Of a DNA stretch of 64,000 nt, positions 30,062 to 39,716 are shown piece by piece (the first letter of the stretch is position 1; each line of letters opens with the position of its first letter). A program made the translations under genes and the position numbers. Below the pieces are notes generated by a model. It did no database searches. It saw nothing but the letters and a program-made list of their open reading frames with translations, and was not told the origin of the DNA. The stretch covers positions 1,798,001-1,862,000 of the forward strand of contig NZ_CP113097.1 of assembly GCF_026625125.1 (NCBI RefSeq), given 5' to 3'. Source of the DNA: Pseudomonas putida (GTDB taxonomy: Bacteria; Pseudomonadota; Gammaproteobacteria; Pseudomonadales; Pseudomonadaceae).

Positions 30062-31264
30062 TCACAGGCCGATACGGGCATCGGGCGTATCGCCCAAGGC
30101 GTGCAGGCTGAAGCTGCGGGCATAAGCGTAGGGGTCGCTGCCATCCCAACCGATACCGTCGATCAGCACGCTGCTGCGCATCGGCGTGCCAGGGCAAGCC
30201 ACGCCGAGTGCATCGGCGGCTTGCTGGTAAAGCGCCAGCTGCTGGACCTGGCGCGCGACGCCGAGGTAGTCGGGATCATCGCGCAGCAGCCCCCAGCGAC
30301 GGAACTGGGTCATGAACCACATGCCATCGGACAGGTAAGGCACATTGGCCCGCCCCTGATCGAACAGGCGCAGGGCATGCGGGTCCTGCCAGTGGTTGCC
30401 AAGGCCGTCCTGATACACCCCGAGCAGGCGCGGTTCGACGTTTTCAAGGGGCGTATCCAGGTAGGCGCTGCTACTGAGCAGCTGCGCGGTGCCGTGGCGA
30501 TTTTCCTGGCTTTGTTCAATGAAGCGGCTGGCGGCGAGGATCGCTTTGATCAGCGCCCGGGCGCTGTTGGGGTATTGCTCGGCGAAGGTGCGGGCGCAGG
30601 CCAGGACCTTTTCCGGGTGGTCGGCCCAGATCGACTGGCTGGTGGCCAAGGTAAAACCCTGGCCCTGCGCCACGGCGGCGGCGGCCCAGGGTTCACCGAC
30701 GCAGAAGCCATCGATACGGCCAGCCTGGATGTGCGCCATCATCTGCGCCGGTGGCACCACCACGCTGTTGACGTCGTGCAGGGGGTGAATACCTTGGCTT
30801 GCCAGCCAGTAATACAGCCACATGGCATGGGTGCCAGTGGGGAAGGTCTGGGCGAAGGTCAGTTTTGCACCCTGCTGGTGCACTTGGCGTGCCAGTGCTT
30901 CAGGTGTGGTCACGCCCTTGCGTTGAAGTGCGGGGGACAGGTTGATGGCCTGGGCATTCTGGTTCAGCCCCATGAGCACCGCCATGTCCCTGGCCGGTAC
31001 CCCGCCGATGCCCAGGTGCACGGCATAGACCAGGCCATAGAGGCAATGCGCGGCATCCAGTTCACCGCTGGCCAGTTTGTCCCGCAGGCCTGCCCATGAG
31101 CCCTGGCGTTTGAGGTTCAGGGTCAGGCCGTGTTGCTGGGCGAAGCCCTGGGTGGCTGCGACCACCACCGACGCACAATCGGTCAATGCCATGAAACCGA
31201 TGTCGAGGCTGGTTTTTTCGGGTGCGTCGCTGCCGTTGACCCATGCCAGGGGTGATGTATTCAC
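30062..31264 (-). CDS. nasS: NasS, nitrate/nitrite sensor (NrtA-like binding protein)
   Basis: A 400-residue cytoplasmic protein of the NrtA/NMT1 binding fold (LDIGFMALTDCASVVVAATQ; FPTGTHAMWLYYWLASQGI; GRIDGFCVGEPWAAAAV). There is no signal peptide, which distinguishes the sensor NasS from transporter subunits. It sequesters NasT without nitrate. I start it at GTG 31262-31264 with GAGGAT six bases upstream; in-frame upstream codons run into the pyrD promoter region without conservation. Confidence 0.88.
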   Translation of the reverse strand: MNTSPLAWVNGSDAPEKTSLDIGFMALTDCASVVVAATQGFAQQHGLTLNLKRQGSWAGLRDKLASGELDAAHCLYGLVYAVHLGIGGVPARDMAVLMGLNQNAQAINLSPALQRKGVTTPEALARQVHQQGAKLTFAQTFPTGTHAMWLYYWLASQGIHPLHDVNSVVVPPAQMMAHIQAGRIDGFCVGEPWAAAAVAQGQGFTLATSQSIWADHPEKVLACARTFAEQYPNSARALIKAILAASRFIEQSQENRHGTAQLLSSSAYLDTPLENVEPRLLGVYQDGLGNHWQDPHALRLFDQGRANVPYLSDGMWFMTQFRRWGLLRDDPDYLGVARQVQQLALYQQAADALGVACPGTPMRSSVLIDGIGWDGSDPYAYARSFSLHALGDTPDARIGL

Positions 31265-31329
31265 GTAGATCCTCGCCTGTACTGAATAGGCTGTGTACAG
31301 GCGATGTAGCAACGCATGTGCCAAGGCGC

Positions 31330-31358
31330 TGTCATGCCGGCCGCACGCTGGCTATAAT
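31330..31358 (+). promoter_or_regulatory. Candidate sigma-70 promoter for pyrD
   Basis: A perfect TATAAT at 31353-31358, 33 bases before the pyrD ATG, with a weak -35 (TGTCAT, 31330-31335) at 17-base spacing. Confidence 0.55.
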
Positions 31359-31391
31359 CGCACCCTCACTCACCCCGAGCCTTGCCCGCCC

Positions 31392-32417
31392 ATGTATACC
31401 CTGGCCCGCCAGCTGTTGTTCAAGCTTTCCCCGGAAACCTCCCATGACCTGTCCCTGGACCTGATCGGCGCCGGTGGCCGCCTCGGGCTCAACGGCGTGC
31501 TGTGCAAGCAGCCGGCGGCATTGCCGGTGTCGGTGATGGGCTTGAACTTCGCCAACCCGGTTGGGCTGGCGGCAGGCCTGGACAAGAATGGCGCGGCCAT
31601 CGATGGCTTTGCCCAGCTGGGCTTCGGTTTTGTCGAGATCGGCACCGTGACCCCGCGAGCGCAGCCGGGCAACCCGAAGCCGCGTTTGTTCCGCCTGCCA
31701 GAGGCAACGGCAATCATCAACCGCATGGGCTTCAACAACCTGGGCGTCGATCACCTGCTCGAGCGGGTGCGCGCCGCGCGTTACAGCGGCGTGCTGGGCA
31801 TCAACATCGGCAAGAACTTCGACACCCCGGTTGAGCGCGCGGTCGACGATTACCTGATCTGCCTGAACAAGGTCTATGGCCACGCCAGCTACATAACGGT
31901 GAACATCAGCTCGCCCAATACCCCGGGCCTTCGCAGCCTGCAGTTCGGTGATTCGCTCAAGCAACTGCTCGATGCCCTGGCCGAGCGCCGCGAACAGCTG
32001 GCTGGCGAGCATGGCAAGCGTGTACCGCTGGCGATAAAGATCGCGCCGGACATGAGTGATGAAGAAACTGCGCTGGTGGCAGCAACGCTGATGGAATCGG
32101 GCATGGATGCGGTGATCGCCACCAACACCACCATGGGCCGTGAAGGCGTTGAAAACCTGCCGTATGGCGGGGAGGCGGGCGGCCTTTCCGGTGCACCGGT
32201 GCTGGAAAAGAGCACCCATATCGTCAAGGTCTTGTCGGCCGAGCTCAACGGCAAGATGCCGATCATCGCTGCCGGTGGTATCACCGAAGGCCGTCACGCC
32301 GCAGAGAAGATCGCCGCTGGCGCGAGCCTGGTGCAGATCTACTCAGGCTTCATCTATAAAGGGCCGGCGCTGATCCGTGAAGCGGTGGATGCGATCGCTG
32401 CCATGCCGCGGGCATGA
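31392..32417 (+). CDS. pyrD: Dihydroorotate dehydrogenase (quinone), class 2
   Basis: Oxidises dihydroorotate to orotate in pyrimidine synthesis, membrane-associated, FMN and quinone dependent. 341 residues. The N-terminal amphipathic helix ([21 protein letters not shown]) is the class 2 membrane domain. [37 protein letters not shown] (catalytic Ser) and [12 protein letters not shown] follow. I use ATG 31392; upstream codons overlap the promoter. It is divergent from nasS. Confidence 0.95.
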   Translation: MYTLARQLLFKLSPETSHDLSLDLIGAGGRLGLNGVLCKQPAALPVSVMGLNFANPVGLAAGLDKNGAAIDGFAQLGFGFVEIGTVTPRAQPGNPKPRLFRLPEATAIINRMGFNNLGVDHLLERVRAARYSGVLGINIGKNFDTPVERAVDDYLICLNKVYGHASYITVNISSPNTPGLRSLQFGDSLKQLLDALAERREQLAGEHGKRVPLAIKIAPDMSDEETALVAATLMESGMDAVIATNTTMGREGVENLPYGGEAGGLSGAPVLEKSTHIVKVLSAELNGKMPIIAAGGITEGRHAAEKIAAGASLVQIYSGFIYKGPALIREAVDAIAAMPRA

Positions 32418-32428
32418 TCACGCAGGCA

Positions 32429-32455
32429 TAAAAAAGGGCCCCATCAAGGGGCCCC
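32429..32455 (-). terminator. Intrinsic terminator for rmf
   Basis: GGGCCCC (32436-32442) and GGGGCCC (32448-32454) pair around ATCAA. The A-run at 32429-32435 is a U-run on the minus strand, so it terminates rmf transcription, about 60 bases after its stop; it may also form after pyrD. Confidence 0.8.
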
Positions 32456-32515
32456 TGGGCCTTAGCCCGCCGCCCGGATGGGGCGTGCATGGTGACTCGA
32501 ATTCAGTATCCTCGT

Positions 32516-32731
32516 TCAGCCAACGGCGTGATTTTCGTTGAGTCTATGGATGCCAGCGGTGCCAGTCATTCCGTCCCAGTTATCACCGCGACCTTCACGC
32601 CAGCCGTTGATCCAGGCTTGGCGAACAGAAGGAAGATTGAAGGGGCAAAGTTCGCGGGATTTGCCGGTGACCCCGTATTGGTAGCCACGTGAATATGCTC
32701 TTTCCAACGGATCACGCTTAAGTCTTCTCAT
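32516..32731 (-). CDS. rmf: Ribosome modulation factor
   Basis: A 71-residue basic protein that drives dimerisation of 70S ribosomes into inactive 100S particles in stationary phase. The core matches RMF: MRRLKRDPLERAYSRGYQYG, then SRELCPF and RQAWINGWREGRGDNWDG. The ATG at 32729-32731 has GAGGGCAG upstream. It is monocistronic, with its own terminator and a structured leader upstream. Confidence 0.95.
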   Translation of the reverse strand: MRRLKRDPLERAYSRGYQYGVTGKSRELCPFNLPSVRQAWINGWREGRGDNWDGMTGTAGIHRLNENHAVG

Positions 32732-32768
32732 AGGGTGCTGCCCTCACTTGTTGACTGTAATGTCCCGT

Positions 32769-32860
32769 CGGCCTCTCCGAGGCCGGGCAGAGTCTTTCTG
32801 CCGGTTTGCGCCCGCTGCCGGCGTGGCGGGCTGAAAGTGCCGCCTCGTTGCGAAGCGGCC
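32769..32860 (-). ncRNA. Structured rmf leader (rmf RNA motif candidate)
   Basis: Four consecutive hairpins lie 38-130 bases before the rmf start: CGGCCTC/GAGGCCG (32769-32785), GCAGA/TCTGC (32787-32801), GCCCGC/GCGGGC (32810-32831) and GCCGC/GCGGC (32839-32859). A conserved RNA structure called the rmf motif is described from the 5' regions of Pseudomonas rmf genes; position and hairpin density fit it. I cannot check the covariance model. Confidence 0.6.
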
Positions 32861-33293
32861 TGAGACCAGTTCTAACGAATGCGAGTCACCGAGGGAATGA
32901 TCGATTTGTCATAAGGACGTAACGTTTCCAAGGGTGAGGGGATAAGTAAATAAATGCGACTCAACCTTGTTTGACGTTGAGCCCGCTATGATCGGGGTTT
33001 GCTGAACCTTGACGTCATTTCGCCAGCGTTGCGCTGCGATGAAAGAAATATCTGGTAATGCGACGAAGGGTCACATCAACCCTGAAATCGGTAGAAATTT
33101 TATGCACTGCCTGATGATCTAAGCTCTCTCTGCCACTGGCGAGAGTGGATCGATCAGGCGGCCCGGCCCATCAGCTGCTGCATGTCGCGCAGCCAAAGGC
33201 CACTCGGACGCTTGCTGGAAGGGCGTTCGGGCAAACATCGGCGGGGCGATGCGTCACCTCGTCAATCAAATAGCCCAAGGCTCTGGAATACAC
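32861..33293. other. Intergenic region between divergent rmf and rlmKL
   Basis: About 430 bases with no supported gene, holding upstream sequences for both genes. A six-base inverted repeat CTCAAC/GTTGAG (32960-32965, 32976-32981) lies next to TATGAT at 32987-32992, a possible -10 on the plus strand without a good -35. The region around 32935-32960 is AT-rich. Nothing else is recognisable. Confidence 0.5.
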
Positions 33294-35486
33294 ATGTCGG
33301 ACCGTTTCGAACTTTATCTCACCTGCCCCAAAGGCCTGGAAGGCCTGCTTGCCGAAGAGGCCAAGGCCCTGGGCCTTGACGATGTGCGCGAGCACACCTC
33401 GGCCATCCGCGGCGCGGCCGACATGGAAACCGCCTACCGCCTGTGCCTCTGGTCGCGCCTTGCCAACCGCGTGCTGTTGGTGCTCAAGCGCTTCAACATG
33501 AAAAACGCCGACGACCTCTACGACGGTGTGAACGCTGTCGACTGGGCCGATCACCTGGCGGCCGACGGTACTCTGGCGGTCGAATTCAGTGGCCATGGCT
33601 CGGGCATCGACAACACCCACTTCGGCGCTCTGAAGGTCAAGGACGCCATCGTCGACAAGCTGCGCAACCGTGAAGGCTTGCGCCCGTCGGTGGAGAAGGT
33701 CGATCCGGACGTGCGTGTACACCTGCGCCTGGACCGTGGCGAGGCAATTCTTTCGCTCGACCTCTCCGGCCACAGCCTGCACCAGCGCGGATATCGTCTG
33801 CAGCAGGGTGCTGCGCCACTCAAGGAAAACCTGGCAGCGGCAGTGCTCATCCGTGCCGGGTGGCCCCGTATCGCCGCCGAGGGTGGCGCTCTGGCCGACC
33901 CGATGTGCGGTGTAGGTACCTTCCTGGTCGAGGCTGCCATGATCGCCGCCGATATGGCACCCAACCTCAAGCGCGAGCGCTGGGGCTTCAGCGCCTGGCT
34001 TGGCCATGTACCGGCGACCTGGCGCAAGGTTCACGAAGAGGCGCAGGCCCGTGCACAGGCTGGTCTGGCCAAGCCGCCGCTGTGGATTCGCGGCTACGAG
34101 GCAGACCCACGGCTGATCCAGCCGGGGCGCAACAACGTCGAACGCGCAGGCCTGAGCGACTGGGTCAAGATCTACCAAGGGGAAGTTGCCAGCTTCGAGC
34201 CGCGCCCTGATCAGAACCAGAAGGGCCTGGTCATCAGTAACCCGCCCTATGGCGAGCGTCTGGGTGACGAGGCCAGCTTGCTGTATCTCTACCAGAACCT
34301 CGGCGAGCGCTTGCGCCAGGCGTGCATGGGCTGGGAAGCGGCGGTGTTCACCGGTGCGCCAGAGCTGGGCAAGCGCATGGGCATCCGCAGCCACAAGCAA
34401 TATGCGTTCTGGAACGGCGCACTGCCGTGCAAACTGCTGCTTTTCAAGGTGCAGCCTGACCAGTTCGTCACCGGCGAGCGTCGCGAGGCCCAGGCCGAGA
34501 GCGGCGATACCCGCCGACCGCTGCCGGTAGCCAATGAGCCTGCACGCCTGTCCGAAGGCGCTCAGATGTTCGCCAACCGCCTGCAGAAGAACCTCAAGCA
34601 ACTGGGCAAGTGGGCGCGCAAGGAGCAGATCGACTGCTACCGCGTGTACGATGCCGATATGCCTGAATATGCCTTGGCGGTCGACCTCTATCAGGATTGG
34701 GTCCACGTGCAGGAGTACGCCGCGCCACGCTCGATCGACCCGGAAAAGGCCCAGGCGCGCCTGCTCGATGCCTTGTCGGCGATCCCCCAGGCGCTGGGCG
34801 TCGACCCGCAGCATGTGGTGCTCAAGCGCCGTGAGCGGCAGAGCGGCACCCGCCAGTATGAGCGCCAGGCCACCGAAGGGCGCTTCCATGAGGTCAGTGA
34901 AGGTGGTGTCAAGCTGCTGGTCAACCTCACCGACTACCTCGACACTGGCCTGTTCCTCGACCACCGCCCGATGCGCATGCGCATCCAGCGTGAGGCCGCC
35001 GGCAAGCGCTTCCTGAACCTGTTCTGCTACACCGCGACGGCCAGCGTACATGCCGCCAAGGGCGGTGCGCGCAGTACCACCAGCGTCGACCTGTCCAAGA
35101 CCTACCTGGACTGGGCGCGGCGCAACCTGTCGCTGAACGGTTTCTCCGAGCGCAACCGCCTGGAGCAGGGTGATGTCATGGCCTGGCTGGAAGCCAATCG
35201 CGACACCTACGACCTGGTCTTCATCGACCCGCCAACCTTCTCCAACTCCAAACGCATGGAAGGTGTGTTCGACGTGCAGCGTGACCACGTGCAACTGCTC
35301 GACCTGGCCATGGCGCGCCTGGCCCCCGGCGGTGTGCTGTATTTCTCCAACAACTTCCGCAAGTTCCAGCTCGACGAGCACCTGGCTGCGCGGTACGTGG
35401 TGGAGGAAATCACGGCGCAGACACTGGACCCGGACTTTGCCCGCAACAATCGCATCCACCGCGCCTGGCGCCTGCAACTGCGCTAA
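33294..35486 (+). CDS. rlmL: Bifunctional 23S rRNA methyltransferase RlmKL
   Basis: 730 residues. It modifies 23S rRNA G2445 (m2G, RlmL half) and G2069 (m7G, RlmK half). A THUMP domain covers about 45-155; the first methyltransferase has DPMCGVGTFLVEAAMIA and NPPYGERLG; the second has FLNLFCYTATASVHAAKGGA and DPPTFSNSKRM. The start is ATG 33294 (MSDRFELYLTCPKGLEGLLAEE matches the family); fifteen more in-frame codons upstream are unconserved. Confidence 0.94.
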   Translation: MSDRFELYLTCPKGLEGLLAEEAKALGLDDVREHTSAIRGAADMETAYRLCLWSRLANRVLLVLKRFNMKNADDLYDGVNAVDWADHLAADGTLAVEFSGHGSGIDNTHFGALKVKDAIVDKLRNREGLRPSVEKVDPDVRVHLRLDRGEAILSLDLSGHSLHQRGYRLQQGAAPLKENLAAAVLIRAGWPRIAAEGGALADPMCGVGTFLVEAAMIAADMAPNLKRERWGFSAWLGHVPATWRKVHEEAQARAQAGLAKPPLWIRGYEADPRLIQPGRNNVERAGLSDWVKIYQGEVASFEPRPDQNQKGLVISNPPYGERLGDEASLLYLYQNLGERLRQACMGWEAAVFTGAPELGKRMGIRSHKQYAFWNGALPCKLLLFKVQPDQFVTGERREAQAESGDTRRPLPVANEPARLSEGAQMFANRLQKNLKQLGKWARKEQIDCYRVYDADMPEYALAVDLYQDWVHVQEYAAPRSIDPEKAQARLLDALSAIPQALGVDPQHVVLKRRERQSGTRQYERQATEGRFHEVSEGGVKLLVNLTDYLDTGLFLDHRPMRMRIQREAAGKRFLNLFCYTATASVHAAKGGARSTTSVDLSKTYLDWARRNLSLNGFSERNRLEQGDVMAWLEANRDTYDLVFIDPPTFSNSKRMEGVFDVQRDHVQLLDLAMARLAPGGVLYFSNNFRKFQLDEHLAARYVVEEITAQTLDPDFARNNRIHRAWRLQLR

Positions 35487-35500
35487 TGCGACAGGCAACG

Positions 35501-35529
35501 TTGCATCGCTAATGGCCAATAGCTATAAC
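35501..35529 (+). promoter_or_regulatory. Sigma-70 promoter for the GGDEF gene
   Basis: TTGCAT (35501-35506), a 17-base spacer and TATAAC (35524-35529), about 50 bases before the ATG at 35581. Confidence 0.6.
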
Positions 35530-35580
35530 TCAGCACAGGGCCATGATTTTCGCAGGACGCTGACGTGACGAGACCGATCT

Positions 35581-37971
35581 ATGTCGAAGTATGGCGTGCG
35601 TGCGAAGGTGTTGGGCCTGTGCAGCCAGGCGATGGCTGCCTGGGCAGTGGCGTTGGTGGCGCTGGTGGCCGGCAGCTTGCTGTCGATTGCCCTGGCGCTG
35701 GCCACGCATGCGTTTTACAAGCAGCAACTGCGCCAGCGCTTCGAGCTGCTGGCCAGCGAGCGTTATAGCCGCATCGCCGAGCGCTTCGATGACCAGGAGC
35801 AGCGCCTGGACAGCTTGCGCCGTTTTTTCAGCTTCTCCAACGACGTCACCCCAGGCGAATTCAACGGCTACGCCCGCCCCTTGCTGCGTCGTACCCAGGC
35901 TTACTCGTGGGCGCCGCGAGTCGAAGGCGCGCAGCGGCGGGCGTTCGAGCGCCAGGCCAGTGCTGCGTTGGGTCAGACCTACCTGATCCGTGACCTGGAC
36001 GAGCGGGGCGATTGGCACCCGGCGCCGCCGCGTGATCACTACTACCCGGTGCTTTACACCCAGGCAACCCAGATGCAGGGGCAACCTTACGGTATGGACC
36101 TGCGCGGCCAAGCGGTACGTGACCAGACCCTGATGCGTGCCGTGGAGCCCGGCAGCATGGCAGTGTCGGCGCCGCTGGACATGATCAGTGTCGCGCCGGG
36201 CTACGCCCGCGGGCTGTTGATGGTCGCGCCGGTGTTCTACACCGCGCAGGCTGACGGGCCTGCAGGGTATGTCATGGCGCTGCTGAACCTGCGGCAACTG
36301 ATCACGGACGGCCTGCCGGCCATTGCCGAGGACAACCTGGTGGTACGCATCGTCGACCCCAGTGGGCGTGATGGCCATGAGCTGTTGTTCGACTCGCAGA
36401 ACCCGGCCGCGCCGTTGGCGTTGGTCAGCACGCAGCTGCTGCACCTGGCCGACCATCATTACCAGCTTGATATCCGCCCCAGCCAGGTATTCATGCAGGG
36501 CAACCGCTCCTCGGCAGCACTGGCTGTGGGCTTGCTCGGTGGCCTGCTGAGCCTGTTGCTCAGTGCGTTACTGTACAGCCTGTTCAGCCAGCGGCAACGG
36601 GCGCTCAAGCTGGTGGAGCAGCGTACCGCGCAGTTGCGGGTCAGCGAGCAGTCGTTGCGCGAGACGCATAATCAGCTGCGCAGTGTGCTTGATGCTGCTA
36701 CCCAGGTCGCGATCATCGCGACCAGCCTCAAGGGCGTGGTCAGTACCTTCAATGCCGGTGCCGAACGCATGCTGGGTTACGCGGCCAGCGAAGCGGTCGG
36801 GCACCTTCATCTGGAACACCTGGTCCTGCCTGAGGAACTCAGCCAGCGCGCCCATGCCCTGAGCCTGCGCTACGGGCGTCAGATTGACGGTGGCCAGGCG
36901 ATGTTCGCCGAGACCTTGCAGGGCGGTGGCGCGCAGCCAGGCGAGTGGACCTTGGTGCGCAAGGACGGCAGCCAGCTGTTGGCCAACATGCTGGTCACCG
37001 CAGTGCTCGACGAGCAAGGGCTTTGGGTGGGTTACCTGGCAATTTGCATCGATGTCACCGAGCAGCGTCGTGTGCATGAGGCGCTGGCGATGCGTGATCG
37101 GCTGCTGGAGAAGCTCAGTGCCGAGGTGCCGGGCGGCATTTATCAGTATCGCCTGGACGCCAACGGCCACTCATGTTTCCCCTACGCCAGCCAAGGGCTG
37201 TTCGATATCTACGAGATCGACTTGCAGTTGCTGCAGAAGGACGCCACGGTGGTGTTCGAGCGCATTCATGCCGATGACCTTGAGCGCGTGCGACGTTCCG
37301 TGCGCGACTCGGCCGAACACCTGTCCCCTTGGCGTGAAGAGTACCGCGTGTGCCTGCCCAAAGCCGGTTTGCGCTGGGTGCGCGGCGAGGCCACGCCCGA
37401 GGTCGGTGAAGACGGTTGTACGCTCTGGCATGGTTACCTGACCGACATTTCCGACCTCAAGGGTGTGGAGGAGGATTTGCGTAAGCTGTCGGTGACCGAC
37501 GCCCTGACCGGTATCCACAACCGCCGCTACTTCCAGGAGCGGCTGAAGGCCGAACTGGACCGAGCCCAGCGTGATGATCAGGAACTGGCAGTGATCATGC
37601 TCGACATCGACCACTTCAAGAGGATCAACGACCAGTACGGCCATGCCGTGGGGGATCATGTGCTGCGCAGCTTGTGCCAGCGCATCGGTCAGCGCTTGCG
37701 GCGTACCGACGTTTTCTGCCGGCTTGGCGGGGAAGAGTTCATGGTGCTGTGCCCAGGCAGCAGCGCCGAACAGGCGCGGCTGTTGGCGATGGAACTGTGG
37801 CACGGCGTGCGCAACGTGCCTGTCGAAGGCGTTGGCAAAGTGACCGCCAGTTTTGGCGTGGCTGGATGGCGGCCGGGGGAGGGTGCCGATGCCCTGTTGC
37901 TGCGGGCTGATGCTGGCGTCTATGCAGCCAAGCAGGCAGGCAGGGATCGTGTCGAGGCAGAATTGAGCTGA
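35581..37971 (+). CDS. CHASE-PAS-GGDEF diguanylate cyclase
   Basis: A 796-residue membrane sensor predicted to make cyclic di-GMP. Helix 1 (about 18-46) and helix 2 (about 315-337) bound a periplasmic CHASE domain (RRTQAYSWAPRVEG; YGMDLRGQAVRDQTLMRA). Two PAS domains follow (about 365-485 and 500-620). The GGDEF domain has GGEEF, the active variant, preceded at the correct distance by RRTD, an RxxD inhibitory site. No EAL domain is present. It has its own promoter and ends before the REP patch. Ligand unknown. Confidence 0.9.
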   Translation: MSKYGVRAKVLGLCSQAMAAWAVALVALVAGSLLSIALALATHAFYKQQLRQRFELLASERYSRIAERFDDQEQRLDSLRRFFSFSNDVTPGEFNGYARPLLRRTQAYSWAPRVEGAQRRAFERQASAALGQTYLIRDLDERGDWHPAPPRDHYYPVLYTQATQMQGQPYGMDLRGQAVRDQTLMRAVEPGSMAVSAPLDMISVAPGYARGLLMVAPVFYTAQADGPAGYVMALLNLRQLITDGLPAIAEDNLVVRIVDPSGRDGHELLFDSQNPAAPLALVSTQLLHLADHHYQLDIRPSQVFMQGNRSSAALAVGLLGGLLSLLLSALLYSLFSQRQRALKLVEQRTAQLRVSEQSLRETHNQLRSVLDAATQVAIIATSLKGVVSTFNAGAERMLGYAASEAVGHLHLEHLVLPEELSQRAHALSLRYGRQIDGGQAMFAETLQGGGAQPGEWTLVRKDGSQLLANMLVTAVLDEQGLWVGYLAICIDVTEQRRVHEALAMRDRLLEKLSAEVPGGIYQYRLDANGHSCFPYASQGLFDIYEIDLQLLQKDATVVFERIHADDLERVRRSVRDSAEHLSPWREEYRVCLPKAGLRWVRGEATPEVGEDGCTLWHGYLTDISDLKGVEEDLRKLSVTDALTGIHNRRYFQERLKAELDRAQRDDQELAVIMLDIDHFKRINDQYGHAVGDHVLRSLCQRIGQRLRRTDVFCRLGGEEFMVLCPGSSAEQARLLAMELWHGVRNVPVEGVGKVTASFGVAGWRPGEGADALLLRADAGVYAAKQAGRDRVEAELS

Positions 37972-37979
37972 GGCGTGCG

Positions 37980-38240
37980 TGCCGGCCTCATCGCCGGCAA
38001 GCCGGCTCCCACCCCAACCGCGCAGTTCTCAAGGCCTGCGCTTTGCCTGTGACAGCCCCCGCCTTGCCCAATTTCTAAAAGCCGGCGCAAATCCAAGTGG
38101 CAGCCAGCTTGCCGGCTCCCACCGCGACCGCGCAGAGCCTAAGGCCTGCGCTGTACCTGTGGAGGCAGCGGTCCTGCCCAATTTCTGAAGCCGGCGCAAA
38201 TCCATGTGGGAGCCGGCTTGCCGGCAATGAGGCCGGATCT
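37980..38240. repeat. REP elements with a 110-bp imperfect tandem duplication
   Basis: REP-type units GCCGGCCTCATCGCCGGCAA (37981-38000) and its inverse ending near 38236 flank two copies of a 110-bp unit, each starting GCCGGCTCCCACC (38001 and 38111) and sharing GGCCTGCGCT, TGCCCAATTTCT and GCCGGCGCAAATCCA. They lie between the convergent GGDEF and dacB genes, where REPs commonly stabilise or terminate mRNAs. Confidence 0.85.
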
Positions 38241-38252
38241 GTTGGAGTCAGA

Positions 38253-39716
38253 TCATGGGTTGACGCCTGCCGTCCGGTTACCGGCTTTGGGTTGGCGATA
38301 CAGGTCCAGCAGTACCTGGTCGAGTACCTGCGATGCACCCCAGGGTTTCGGGTCGTTGAGGATCGCCGCCACTGCCCAGGTATTGCCGTTGCTGTCACGG
38401 CTGAAACCCGCGATGGCGCGTACGGTATTCAAGGTGCCCGTCTTGATGTGGCCTTCGCCGGCCATGGCGGTGCGCTTGAGGCGCTTGCGCATGGTGCCGT
38501 CCATCCCCACCAATGGCATCGAACTGATGAACTCGGCGGAGTAGGGGCTATTCCACGCCGCTTGCAGCAATGCAGCCATTTCCCGGGTGCTTACCCGTTC
38601 CGCACGCGACAGGCCCGAGCCGTTTTCCATCACCAGGTGCGGCGCGGTGATACCTTTCTTGGCCAACCACTGGCGAATCACGCGTTGGGCGGCGCGGGCA
38701 TCGTCGCCATCGGCGTCGGTACGGAACTGTGCGCCAAGGCTCAGAAACAGCTGTTGGGCCATGGTGTTGTTGCTGTACTTGTTGATGTCGCGGATCACCT
38801 CCACCAGGTCGGGCGAGAAGGCCCGTGCCAGCAGGCGAGCGCCCTTGGGCACGTTCTCGATGCGGTCACGGCCCTGGATGCTGCCACCCAGCTCGTTCCA
38901 GATCGCGCGCACGGCACCGGCGGCGTAGGTCGGGTGATCGAGCAGCGCGAGGTAGGTCTGCGAGTTGCAGCCATCGCCCAACTGGCCGCTGACCACCACA
39001 CTCATGCCATCGGCTTGAGGCACCGGGTTGTAGCGTACATCGCCAGTGCACTTTCTGGAGGCAACTGCCTTGACCTGGTTGTCGATGCGAATGCTCGCAA
39101 TGGGTGGCTCAACGGCGACAGTCACTTTGCCGCCATCGTTGCGGGCGACGAAGCGCAGGGCCTTGAGGTTGACCAGCAAGGAGTCGGGCTTGACCAGGAA
39201 GGGCTTGTTCATGTCGCCGCCGTCATCATTGAAATGCGGCAGGTTGGGCTGTACGAAGTGGCTGCGGTCCAGCACCAGGTCGCCGGTAATGGTGCGCACG
39301 CCGTTGGCGCGCAGGTCACGCATCAGCAGCCACAGTTTCTCCATGTTCAGCTTGGGGTCACCGCCGCCCTTGAGGTACAGGTTGCCGTTGAGCACGCCGT
39401 TGCTCAGGGTGCCATCGGTGTAGAACTCGGTCTTCCACTGGAAGGTCGGGCCGAGCAGTTCGAGGGCTGCATAGGTGGTGACCAGCTTCATGGTCGAGGC
39501 CGGGTTGACCGACACATCGGCGTTGAACACGGTCGGCGTGCCAGGGCCATTGAGCGGCAGCATCACCAGTGACAGTGCGCTGTCCTGCAGTTTGCTGGCT
39601 TTGAGCGCTTGCTGAACCTTGGGTGGCAGCGTGGTGTTTACAGCCGCAGCCTGGCTGGGCAGGGCGAACGGCAGGAGCATGCCGGCGAGAACGAGGGGGC
39701 GGAGCGATTTGATCAT
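38253..39716 (-). CDS. dacB: D-alanyl-D-alanine carboxypeptidase/endopeptidase (PBP4)
   Basis: A 487-residue periplasmic penicillin-binding protein of the S13 class that trims or cleaves peptidoglycan cross-links. Signal peptide MIKSLRPLVLAGMLLPFALP (cleaved about 23-25). Catalytic motifs: STMK at 74-77, SNN (YSNNTMAQQL) and KTG (HIKTGTLNTV). The family's extra domain between the first two motifs is present. The start is ATG 39714-39716. Terminated by the REP patch. Confidence 0.93.
   Translation of the reverse strand: MIKSLRPLVLAGMLLPFALPSQAAAVNTTLPPKVQQALKASKLQDSALSLVMLPLNGPGTPTVFNADVSVNPASTMKLVTTYAALELLGPTFQWKTEFYTDGTLSNGVLNGNLYLKGGGDPKLNMEKLWLLMRDLRANGVRTITGDLVLDRSHFVQPNLPHFNDDGGDMNKPFLVKPDSLLVNLKALRFVARNDGGKVTVAVEPPIASIRIDNQVKAVASRKCTGDVRYNPVPQADGMSVVVSGQLGDGCNSQTYLALLDHPTYAAGAVRAIWNELGGSIQGRDRIENVPKGARLLARAFSPDLVEVIRDINKYSNNTMAQQLFLSLGAQFRTDADGDDARAAQRVIRQWLAKKGITAPHLVMENGSGLSRAERVSTREMAALLQAAWNSPYSAEFISSMPLVGMDGTMRKRLKRTAMAGEGHIKTGTLNTVRAIAGFSRDSNGNTWAVAAILNDPKPWGASQVLDQVLLDLYRQPKAGNRTAGVNP

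Noticed and set aside
33171..35519. A 782-codon open frame antisense to rlmKL
   Set aside because: Same codon-bias artefact; rlmKL has complete catalytic motifs on the other strand.
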